Source: Burkholderiales bacterium
GTDB lineage: Bacteria > Pseudomonadota > Gammaproteobacteria > Burkholderiales > Casimicrobiaceae
Assembly (NCBI GenBank): GCA_025935435.1
Contig: JAICVH010000149.1
Location: forward strand, 1 to 6,362
Direction of reading: 5' to 3'
DNA: 6,362 nt
Of this stretch, positions 1-5,405 are shown one piece after another. A program made the translations under genes and the position numbers. Below the pieces are notes generated by a model, which ran no database searches, was not told where the DNA came from, and saw only the letters and a program-made list of their open reading frames with translations. Positions within the stretch are counted from its first letter, which is position 1, and each line of letters begins with the position of its first letter.

Positions 1-816
1 AACCAATGCGCCGGCGGCGAAACCGAACAGGCGCGTCGACGGCGGGCTTGTCGTTCGACGCTTCTTCCATTCGAAGCGCGCAGCGGGACGACTTTGCGCA
101 AACTCGGACGGCGCGAGCGGTGCGCCGGCGAGTTCGTCGACCGTGTCTACTGATTTTGCAGTTCCTCCATCGGTAGTTCCTTCATCGGTGTCGGTGGTTC
201 CTTCGTCGGTGGTTCCTTCATCGGCGGTTCCTTCATCGGCGGTTCCTTCGTTGGTGGTTCCTTCACCGGTGGTTCCTTCGTCGGTGGTTCCTTCGTCGGT
301 GGTTCCTTCACCGGTGGTTCCTTCGTCGGTGGTTCCTTCGTCGGTGGTTTCTGCATCAGTGGTTTTTGCATCAGTGATTTCTGCATCAGGGATTTCTGCA
401 TCAGTGGTTCCTGCATCGGCTGGTCCCGTAACCGCGATTCCGGTAACGGCGGTTCCTTCCACCGACACGCTGTCGCTGGGTCGTTCGCCAATCGCCGTGT
501 CACCAGCGGGCCGATCGACGACGAATTCATCAGCGGCGGACTGCGCGCCGGCTGTTGCATCGGACAGTCCTGACGGAGCGGTGATTGGTGAAGAACCCCG
601 TTCCGCGGCTTCGTCGCGTTGCGCCGCTGGCTCATCGAGCCCGTCGAATGAATCCGGGGGCGGTGCGGCATCGAGCGACACGGCCTGAGCGTGCGCATCG
701 AATACTGCCCGGCAATGCCCGCATCGAACCTGGCCTTCGCGGAACGCCAGCTGCGCCGATGTGACCCTGAATACCGTCGAGCATCCGGGGCAACGCGTGA
801 AGATCGAATCGTTCAT
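1..816 (-). CDS. Zinc-ribbon (MJ0042-type) / DUF3426-type membrane protein, C-terminus cut by window edge
   Basis: The frame is open from an ATG at 816 to base 1 with no stop, giving 272 visible residues; the C-terminus lies outside. The N-terminus is a finger-like zinc ribbon with two CxxC pairs, Cys9/Cys12 (RCPGC) and Cys32/Cys35 (RCGHC), followed by AVFDA. This matches the short ribbon heading proteins that carry a C-terminal DUF3426 domain. Residues 53-132 are acidic and Ala/Gly-rich. Residues 133-219 are a pentapeptide repeat (separate entry). A hydrophobic stretch starts near residue 263 (LFGFAAGALV) and should be the transmembrane helix that precedes DUF3426. The start lies 5 bp after the prmA stop without a clear Shine-Dalgarno, so translational coupling to prmA is likely. 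A protein of this type next to prmA is common in beta- and gammaproteobacteria. Its biochemical role is unknown, and DUF3426 itself is inferred because it is not in view. Confidence 0.88.
   Translation of the reverse strand, partial: MNDSIFTRCPGCSTVFRVTSAQLAFREGQVRCGHCRAVFDAHAQAVSLDAAPPPDSFDGLDEPAAQRDEAAERGSSPITAPSGLSDATAGAQSAADEFVVDRPAGDTAIGERPSDSVSVEGTAVTGIAVTGPADAGTTDAEIPDAEITDAKTTDAETTDEGTTDEGTTGEGTTDEGTTDEGTTGEGTTNEGTADEGTADEGTTDEGTTDTDEGTTDGGTAKSVDTVDELAGAPLAPSEFAQSRPAARFEWKKRRTTSPPSTRLFGFAAGALV
160..420 (-). repeat. In-frame 15-bp tandem repeat coding an acidic pentapeptide, about 17 units
   Basis: The minus strand carries units of the form ACC GAC GAA GGA ACC, coding TDEGT. There are about 17 units over 87 residues, including one unit lengthened by two residues (TDTDEGT). 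Variants are ADAGT, TDAEI, PDAEI, TDAKT, TDAET, TGEGT, TNEGT, ADEGT and TDGGT. A higher-order 45-bp block (TDEGT TDEGT TGEGT) is duplicated perfectly at 256-300 and 301-345, which indicates recent slippage or unequal recombination. All units keep the reading frame of the zinc-ribbon protein. The likely product is a flexible acidic spacer between the cytoplasmic ribbon and the membrane helix. Confidence 0.93.
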
Positions 817-821
817 CGGTG

Positions 822-1718
822 TCAGCGCTGGCTTCGACGCGCACCTGCAAGCAGCACCCAGCCTTCGGCGACGCGCCACGCCTCGATCGCGAACGCCTCG
901 CGATACGCCGCCATCACTTCAGGCGTCTGGGCTTCGAGGATGCCCGAAAGCACGATACATCCCCCGGTCGCCGTTCGCGCAGCAAGTGCCGGCGCGAGCA
1001 GGCGCAGCGGATTGGCGAGAATGTTCGCGACGACGATATCGAACGTACCGGCGGGCAGCGCGTCGACGGGGATGAACGTGCTGTCGACACCGTTTCTCCG
1101 CGCATTGCCTGCCGCCGCATCGACCGCCTGCGGATCGATATCGATGCCGACCGTGCGCGTCGCGCCGAGTTTCGCGGCGGTGATGGCGAGAATCCCGGAG
1201 CCGCAGCCATAGTCGAGCACCGAGCAGCCGGGCGTCACGTGCTCGCGCAGCCATGCCAGGCACAGGCGGGTGGTCGGATGCGATCCGGTTCCGAACGCGA
1301 CGCCCGGGTCCAGCGTCACGATGCACGCATCGGGGCGCGGAGGCTCGCACCACGAAGGCACGATCCACAGGTCATCCGCGATGCGAATCGGCTCGAACTG
1401 CGCCTGCGTCGCCGTCACCCAGTCGCGGTCGTGCACGTCGTACACGTCGTACGCTGGCACCGCCTGTTCGATCATCCCGGCCGCGCGGCGAATGACTGCA
1501 TCGGCATCGTCACCCTGACGCAGCAACGCCGTCAGCCGCGAAATCGGCCACCATTGCGGTGCATCGGCTTCGTGCTCGTCGAAGATTGCCGCCTCGTCGG
1601 CGGTTCCTGCACGCGGATCAACCGCTTCGACCGATAGCGCGCCCGCATCGAGCAGGCTGTCCGACCACGCGTCCGCGCCAGTGGCATCGACGTCGAAGCG
1701 CAACGCGATGAACGTCAC
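822..1718 (-). CDS. prmA: Ribosomal protein L11 methyltransferase
   Basis: This is an S-adenosylmethionine-dependent methyltransferase that methylates ribosomal protein L11 in the cytoplasm. From the GTG at 1718 it is 298 residues, close to the usual PrmA length of about 295-300. The PrmA signature FGTGSHPTT is at residues 142-150, the SAM-binding glycine motif DYGCGSG at 169-175, and the post-motif FDIVVANILANPL around 226-238. The C-terminus ends with the typical W-R-x-x-x-GWVLLAGxRR pattern. The frame stays open to another GTG at 1754 (310 residues), but the extra 12 residues show no family resemblance, and the 1718 GTG sits in a GTGA overlap with an upstream mini-ORF. The 1718 start is therefore preferred, with moderate certainty. 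The gene lies in the accB-accC direction and is followed 5 bp later by the zinc-ribbon gene. It appears divergent from the PrmA of core Burkholderia as recalled, which suggests another burkholderialean lineage. Confidence 0.93.
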   Translation of the reverse strand: MTFIALRFDVDATGADAWSDSLLDAGALSVEAVDPRAGTADEAAIFDEHEADAPQWWPISRLTALLRQGDDADAVIRRAAGMIEQAVPAYDVYDVHDRDWVTATQAQFEPIRIADDLWIVPSWCEPPRPDACIVTLDPGVAFGTGSHPTTRLCLAWLREHVTPGCSVLDYGCGSGILAITAAKLGATRTVGIDIDPQAVDAAAGNARRNGVDSTFIPVDALPAGTFDIVVANILANPLRLLAPALAARTATGGCIVLSGILEAQTPEVMAAYREAFAIEAWRVAEGWVLLAGARRSQR

Positions 1719-2035
1719 CGGCGTCGGCTCATGGGTCGCCGTGGGCAGCCGCACTCATGCCTCGCCCGCCGCACTCATGACTCGGCCCCTTTGCACCACC
1801 GGCGACCTGCGTGCGCTTGCGCGCCGGCCTCGCCCGCCGCGTTACTCATGCCTCGGCCTCTTTGCACCACCGGCACCCTGCGTGCGCTTGCGCGCCGGCC
1901 TCGCCCGCCGCGCTCATGCCTCGGCCTCTTTGCACCACCGGCACCCTGCGTACGCTTGCGCGTCGGCCTCGCCGCAATCGCGCGGCGCCGTGCCCTTCGG
2001 GCCTCGCTCGGCTTCGCCTCGCCCGCCGCGCTCAT
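1715..2035 (-). other. Relay of overlapping mini-ORFs linking accC to prmA
   Basis: The accC stop overlaps an ATG (ATGA, 2035-2032) that opens an 86-codon ORF ending at 1775. That stop overlaps the ATG at 1778 (MSAAGEA, stop ending 1755), which overlaps the ATG at 1758 (MSAAAHGDP, stop ending 1729). This in turn overlaps the ATG at 1732 (MSRRR, stop ending 1715), which overlaps the prmA GTG at 1718. A side branch runs from 1917 (23 codons, with a CRWCK motif) to a stop ending 1846, overlapping the ATG at 1849 (24 codons, ending 1775). The peptides resemble no known family, and the 86-codon product is basic and low-complexity. They are more plausibly a device for passing ribosomes along, or a by-product of the repeats, than functional proteins. 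Confidence 0.45.
1755..2035 (-). repeat. Tandem direct repeats filling the accC-prmA junction
   Basis: On the minus strand each unit opens with ATGAGYGCGGCGGGCGAGGC or a close variant. Full units close with GTGCAAAGRGGCCGAGKC. Units start at 2035 (118 bp), 1917 (68 bp), 1849 (71 bp) and 1778 (20 bp, opening only). A degenerate fifth opening at 1758 leads into prmA. The second and third units differ by a 3-bp insertion and a few substitutions. The first unit has 50 bp more (2015-1966), bounded by the direct repeat GGCGAGGC and holding short inverted repeats such as CGCCGC/GCGGCG at 1970-1987. The accC stop codon is inside the first unit. No transposase or terminal inverted repeat is visible. 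It could be a local duplication of the gene junction or copies of a dispersed repeat family. Confidence 0.9.
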
Positions 2036-3411
2036 GCGGCCTGCTTGCGTTTCGCGAGCCTCTCCTCGAGGTAGTGGATCGACGTGCCGCCGCGCAGGAA
2101 TTTCTCGTCGAGCAGCAATTCCTGGTGCAAAGGAATATTGGTGCGAATGCCGCTGACGACCATTTCCGACAACGCGACGCGCATGCGGGCGATCGCCTGT
2201 TCGCGCGTGTCGCCATACGCGATGACCTTTCCGATCATCGAGTCGTAGTTCGGCGGCACGAAGTAGTTCTGATAGGCGTGGGAGTCGACGCGCACGCCGG
2301 GACCGCCGGGTGGATGCCACGCGGTGATGCGACCCGGCGACGGCACGAACGTCCACGGGTCCTCCGCGTTGATCCGGCATTCGATCGCGTGACCGCGGCG
2401 CACGACGTCGCGCTGGCGAAACCGGAGCTTTTGTCCCGCGGCAATGCGGATCTGTTCCTGAACGATGTCGATGCCGGTGATCATCTCGGTGACCGGATGC
2501 TCGACCTGCACGCGCGTGTTCATCTCGATGAAAAAGAATTCGTCGTTCTCATAGAGAAATTCGAATGTTCCTGCGCCGCGGTAGGCGAGCTTGCGGCACG
2601 CGTCCGCGGCACGTTCGCCGATGCGCGTCAGCGCGCGCGCGTTGACCCCGGGAGCGGGCGCTTCCTCGATGATCTTCTGATGCCGTCGCTGCATCGAGCA
2701 GTCGCGCTCGAACAGATGCACGGCGTTCTTGAATTCGTCGGCGAGCACCTGGATCTCGATGTGCCGCGGATTACCGAGAAACTTCTCCATGTAGACGACG
2801 GGGTTGCCGAACGCCGATTGCGCTTCCGTGCGGGTCAGCGCGACGGCCGGAAGCAACGCGGCTTCGGTATGCACGACGCGCATGCCGCGTCCGCCGCCGC
2901 CACCAGCCGCCTTGATCAGCACCGGATATCCGATCGCCCTCGCGATCTTGATCACTTCCTTGGAGTCGTCGGGCAGCGCGCCGTCCGAACCCGGCACGCA
3001 CGTCACCCCCGCCTTGGCCATCGCGTTGCGCGCGCTGATCTTGTCGCCCATCAGGCGAATCGTCTCGGGCTTCGGCCCGATGAACACGAAGCCCGACCGC
3101 TCCACCTTGTCGGCGAAATCGGCGTTCTCCGACAGGAAACCGTAGCCCGGATGGATCGCCTGCGCGTCCGTCACTTCGGCAGCCGCGATGATCGCGGGAA
3201 TGTTGAGATAGCTTTGTGCGGAGGGCGGAGGGCCGATGCAAACCGACTCGTCAGCGAGCGCCACGTATTTGGCGTCGCGGTCGGCCTCCGAATGCACGAC
3301 GACGGTCTTGATGCCGAGTTCCCGGCACGCACGCTGCACGCGAAGCGCGATTTCGCCGCGGTTTGCGATCAGGATCTTGTCGAAGAGCTTGTCGGGACTC
3401 GGCGCAGCCAT
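2032..3411 (-). CDS. accC: Biotin carboxylase subunit of acetyl-CoA carboxylase
   Basis: This enzyme carboxylates the biotin on AccB using ATP and bicarbonate, the first half-reaction of malonyl-CoA synthesis for fatty acids; it is cytoplasmic. The 459-residue protein has the N-terminal ILIANRGEIA motif (residues 13-22) and the HPGYGFLSEN segment (87-96). The glycine-rich ATP-grasp loop is at 170-176, following Lys167. The catalytic block MNTRVQVEHPVTE is at 297-309, and the CRIN motif at 345-348 includes Arg346. All these residues sit eight positions later than in the E. coli enzyme, because the N-terminus has a short extension (MAAPSPDK) before the usual start. No later in-frame start exists near position 9, so ATG 3411 stands. 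It begins 9 bp after the accB stop, giving an accBC operon. Its stop codon lies in the first copy of the downstream tandem repeat. All key residues checked are present. Confidence 0.97.
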   Translation of the reverse strand: MAAPSPDKLFDKILIANRGEIALRVQRACRELGIKTVVVHSEADRDAKYVALADESVCIGPPPSAQSYLNIPAIIAAAEVTDAQAIHPGYGFLSENADFADKVERSGFVFIGPKPETIRLMGDKISARNAMAKAGVTCVPGSDGALPDDSKEVIKIARAIGYPVLIKAAGGGGGRGMRVVHTEAALLPAVALTRTEAQSAFGNPVVYMEKFLGNPRHIEIQVLADEFKNAVHLFERDCSMQRRHQKIIEEAPAPGVNARALTRIGERAADACRKLAYRGAGTFEFLYENDEFFFIEMNTRVQVEHPVTEMITGIDIVQEQIRIAAGQKLRFRQRDVVRRGHAIECRINAEDPWTFVPSPGRITAWHPPGGPGVRVDSHAYQNYFVPPNYDSMIGKVIAYGDTREQAIARMRVALSEMVVSGIRTNIPLHQELLLDEKFLRGGTSIHYLEERLAKRKQAA

Positions 3412-3420
3412 GCGCGCTTG

Positions 3421-3870
3421 CTATGCGATGACGAAAAGCGGTTGACCGAACTCGACCGCCTGTCCGTTTTCCGCGAGGACTGCCTTGATCGTGCCGGCCG
3501 CGTCGGCTTCGATCTCGTTCATCAGTTTCATCGCTTCGACGATGCACAAGGTGTCGCCCTGAGCAACCGTGTCGCCGATCTCGACGAACGGTGCGGCACC
3601 CGGCGACGCGGAGCGATAGAACGTCCCGACCATCGGGCTCTTCACCGTGTGCCCTTCGGCCACCGCCGGGACTACTGCGTCGACCGCCGCCACGGCAGCC
3701 GGTGCCAGCGCAGCGGCCGGCGCTGGCGCCGCATGGAACGTCACCGCCTGCTGGCTCGGCGGCGTGGTGCGCGTGATACGCACCCGTTCCTCGCCCTCCT
3801 GAATTTCGAGTTCTGCGATGCCGGACGTTTCGACCAGATCGATCAGCGTCTTGAGTTTGCGCAGGTCCAT
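3421..3870 (-). CDS. accB: Biotin carboxyl carrier protein of acetyl-CoA carboxylase
   Basis: This protein carries the biotin that AccC carboxylates and the carboxyltransferase then discharges to acetyl-CoA. From ATG 3870 it is 149 residues, near the usual 150-160. The N-terminal MDLRKLKTLIDLV helix matches the standard AccB start. A Pro/Ala-rich linker follows at about residues 37-70, then the biotinyl domain from about 76, with the biotin attachment motif EAMKLMNE and target Lys115. ATG at 3873 and GTG at 3879 are in-frame alternatives adding one or three residues, and no Shine-Dalgarno clearly separates them. The gene is first of the accB-accC pair. The usual upstream partner aroQ is missing, so accB is expected to have its own promoter in the 3871-3989 gap or to be read through from the thioredoxin gene. 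Confidence 0.96.
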   Translation of the reverse strand: MDLRKLKTLIDLVETSGIAELEIQEGEERVRITRTTPPSQQAVTFHAAPAPAAALAPAAVAAVDAVVPAVAEGHTVKSPMVGTFYRSASPGAAPFVEIGDTVAQGDTLCIVEAMKLMNEIEADAAGTIKAVLAENGQAVEFGQPLFVIA

Positions 3871-3899
3871 CATCGCCACCGCCGCCGAAGGAAGGGCGG

Positions 3900-3929
3900 A
3901 GTTTGCCGCAGATGCGTGCAGATTGTCCA
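3900..3929 (-). promoter_or_regulatory. accB: Possible weak sigma70-like promoter for accBC
   Basis: On the minus strand TGGACA (3929-3924, five of six matches to TTGACA) is followed after 18 bp by CAAACT (3905-3900, only three of six matches to TATAAT). Transcription would start near 3893, about 23 nt before the accB ATG. The -10 match is poor, and the call rests mainly on its position in the only gap upstream of accB. Confidence 0.25.
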
Positions 3930-3952
3930 GCAGATCGGTCCAGGATCGCCGA

Positions 3953-3974
3953 CGTAGCGCTCGTACCCGCTACG
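3953..3974 (-). terminator. Stem-loop after the thioredoxin gene; terminator doubtful
   Basis: A perfect 7-bp inverted repeat, CGTAGCG/CGCTACG, flanks an 8-nt loop. It lies 15 bp downstream of the TlpA-family stop codon and upstream of the possible accBC promoter. There is no T-run after the stem on the minus strand, so it is not a classical intrinsic terminator. It could be an attenuating or RNA-protecting hairpin. Confidence 0.3.
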
Positions 3975-3989
3975 ACACGCGCGGGGGAG

Positions 3990-4559
3990 CTACGCGGTAG
4001 CGCGCAACAAGTCCTTGAGCAACGCGTCGAGTTGCGGCGCCTTGAGCGGCCCGAGCTGCGTATGCGCAACGCGGCCGCCGCGATCGAGGACGATCGTGAA
4101 CGGCAAGGCGGCCAGATCGTTGCCGAGAGCCTTCGACAGTTCGATAGCACCCAGTCCGCCGATCAGCGCCGGGTAATTCAATCCGATCTCTCGCACGAAC
4201 TCGCGCACTTTGTCGACCTGATCGACGGCGATGCCGACAAATTGGACGCCGTTCGCACCGTCGCGTCGCTGTACCTCGATGAATTGCGGCATTTCCTCGC
4301 GGCAGGGCGCGCACCACGTCGCCCAGAAATTGACGATCAGCACCTTGCCGCGCCATTGCGCGAGCGGCTGTTCGCGCCCATCGAGATCCGGAAGCACCAG
4401 TTCGAATACTGCGGCGCCGTCCTGCGACGGCGCGCGCCCACGCTCGAACCACGCAACGCCGGCGGCGAGCGCGACGACGGCCGCAACGCCCCCACCAAGC
4501 ATCTGCCGGCGTCGTCGCGAGGCAACGGTCGGGGCGACAGGGCCGCCCGCGCTTGTCAT
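3990..4559 (-). CDS. TlpA-family membrane-anchored thiol-disulfide oxidoreductase
   Basis: A 189-residue thioredoxin-fold protein. An Arg-rich stretch (RRRRQ, residues 15-19) precedes a single hydrophobic helix at about 21-37, which places the catalytic domain in the periplasm. The active site is FWATWCAPCREEMPQF with Cys83 and Cys86. The cis-proline is likely Pro153 in LPFTIVLD. These features match TlpA/ResA-type reductases, which keep periplasmic cysteines reduced, for example for cytochrome c or copper-protein assembly. ATG 4559 is chosen because it overlaps the stop of the DsbD-alpha gene (ATGA, 4559-4556). The frame continues upstream to 4658 but there runs inside that gene. No Shine-Dalgarno is visible, so coupling is expected. 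The order suggests it partners the DsbD alpha domain; this is inference. Beta-proteobacteria often have a TlpA-like gene near aroQ-accB. Confidence 0.92.
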   Translation of the reverse strand: MTSAGGPVAPTVASRRRRQMLGGGVAAVVALAAGVAWFERGRAPSQDGAAVFELVLPDLDGREQPLAQWRGKVLIVNFWATWCAPCREEMPQFIEVQRRDGANGVQFVGIAVDQVDKVREFVREIGLNYPALIGGLGAIELSKALGNDLAALPFTIVLDRGGRVAHTQLGPLKAPQLDALLKDLLRATA

Positions 4560-5089
4560 TTGAACCAGCGCGCCGGCGCCGCTTCGACGTATGCGCCGGG
4601 AGCGGACCCGGCGGAAGGCATCACGAGCTTCAGTTGCTGCGGATTGGGCGGATAACACACGCCGACGTCGGCGCAGCCTTGCGAATCCGCGTGAACCGTG
4701 AGCGTCCGGCCGGCCGACGCCTCGGCCAGCGGCAAACGGACGACCACCTGGCCCCGATACGTCTCGACATCGCCGAAGAACTCATCGTGCTTGCGTTTGC
4801 CGGCCGGCAGTTCAACCGGGCGCGCCGCGATCGGTTCGACGGTGAAGCGCAGCTTGTCGCGATAGAGGTAATAACCGTCGGCCACGTCGAAGCGTGCTTC
4901 GAGCGTCGACGCGTCGACGGCACGTGCGGAGAACCGGAACGCCTGCTCCGGGGGGAGCAACTTGGCTGGCAGACCGGGCAGGCCCGCGGCCACGACCGTG
5001 GACGAAACGATCGCCATCAACGCGGAAGCAGCGATGGCCACGAGCGCCACGATGTAATCCGCGGTTCGATCAGCGCGTGGCCGTTTCAT
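4556..5089 (-). CDS. dsbD: Stand-alone DsbD N-terminal (alpha) domain, exported
   Basis: Full DsbD moves electrons from cytoplasmic thioredoxin through an eight-helix membrane domain (beta) and a thioredoxin domain (gamma) to its periplasmic alpha domain, which reduces DsbC, DsbG and CcmG. Here only alpha exists: 177 residues against roughly 560-620 for full DsbD. A signal-peptide-like start (basic, hydrophobic about 12-35, cut probably after VVAA) leads into the alpha fold. Recognisable are FDVADGYYLYRDKL (68-80), HDEFFGDVETYRG (101-113) and QGCADVGVCYPP (137-148). Cys139 and Cys145 match the E. coli alpha-domain pair Cys103/Cys109 (mature numbering). The reading ends cleanly at RWFK just where the alpha-beta linker should run on. 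The ATG at 5089 overlaps the cutA end by 20 bp, and the stop overlaps the thioredoxin start by 4 bp. The frame is intact, so it reads as a functional small gene and not as decay. Electron supply would need another protein such as CcdA. Confidence 0.9.
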   Translation of the reverse strand: MKRPRADRTADYIVALVAIAASALMAIVSSTVVAAGLPGLPAKLLPPEQAFRFSARAVDASTLEARFDVADGYYLYRDKLRFTVEPIAARPVELPAGKRKHDEFFGDVETYRGQVVVRLPLAEASAGRTLTVHADSQGCADVGVCYPPNPQQLKLVMPSAGSAPGAYVEAAPARWFK

Positions 5090-5396
5090 CGGCAAGCCAT
5101 GCGAGATACCGCGCGTCGCCCGCAACGACAGGGATCGCAATGATCTCGGGCGTGTCATAAGGGTGGAGTTTGCGGATCGCGTCCTCCACATTGGAATACA
5201 ACGCGGATCGCGTCTTGACGACGACCGGTACCTCGTGTCCCGTTTCGATTCGGTCCTGCCAGTGATAAATTGACTCCACCGGCGCGCCGATGTTGATGCA
5301 CGCAGCCAGTCGCCGGTCGAGAAGTGACTGCGCAAGCGCGGTTGCGACGGCGCGATCCGGAACGTTCGTGATCACGAGGATCGCGGGGTCGGGCAA
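5070..5396 (-). CDS. cutA: Divalent-cation tolerance protein CutA
   Basis: CutA is a small, very stable trimeric protein linked to tolerance of copper and other divalent cations; its exact biochemical role is unsettled. The 108-residue protein has the family pattern throughout: ILVITNVPD (6-14), RLAACINI (29-36), the SIYHWQ strand (42-47), VVVKT (58-62), HPYDTPEIIAIPV (78-90) and YLAWL (97-101). The start is a TTG at 5396. No in-frame ATG precedes it, the family's usual N-terminus begins about here, and a weak GGAAA lies just upstream. The start codon is 9 bp from the divergent fxsA ATG, so its promoter must lie inside fxsA. It heads a tightly packed run with the DsbD alpha gene and the TlpA-like gene. 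cutA next to dsbD is a widely conserved pairing, also found in E. coli. Confidence 0.95.
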   Translation of the reverse strand: MPDPAILVITNVPDRAVATALAQSLLDRRLAACINIGAPVESIYHWQDRIETGHEVPVVVKTRSALYSNVEDAIRKLHPYDTPEIIAIPVVAGDARYLAWLADETATR

Positions 5397-5400
5397 GGAG
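5395..5400 (+). promoter_or_regulatory. fxsA: Strong Shine-Dalgarno of fxsA overlapping the cutA start codon
   Basis: AAGGAG sits 5 nt before the fxsA ATG at 5406, the best ribosome-binding site in the window. Its first two bases are also part of the cutA start codon on the other strand (CAA = TTG), so this short stretch serves both translation starts. Confidence 0.8.
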
Positions 5401-5405
5401 TTTCC

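Noticed and set aside
160..420. CRISPR array
   Set aside because: The units are contiguous 15-bp coding repeats with no spacers, and they keep an open reading frame.
143..698. Plus-strand Val-Val-Pro-Ser-Ser repeat ORF and minus-strand Pro-Thr-Lys-Glu-Pro repeat ORF over the left region
   Set aside because: Both are out-of-frame readings of the 15-bp repeat. The true frame is fixed by the zinc ribbon with its four cysteines and stays open from 816 to base 1.
1431..1460. Small direct repeat (cgtcgtacacgtcgtacg) in prmA
   Set aside because: It codes the YDVYDVHD stretch in frame within PrmA and is too short to mean more than a local codon duplication.
1846..1917. Functional small zinc-binding peptide (CRWCK) encoded in the repeat
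   Set aside because: The 23-codon peptide comes from a recent duplicate, the next copy has lost the first cysteine, and nothing shows it is selected as a protein.
1681..3957. Very long plus-strand open frame (758 codons) antisense to accB, accC and the repeat block
   Set aside because: It lies opposite clearly recognisable accB/accC codons, its translation is Arg/His/Asp-rich with no family resemblance, and such frames are common opposite GC-rich genes.
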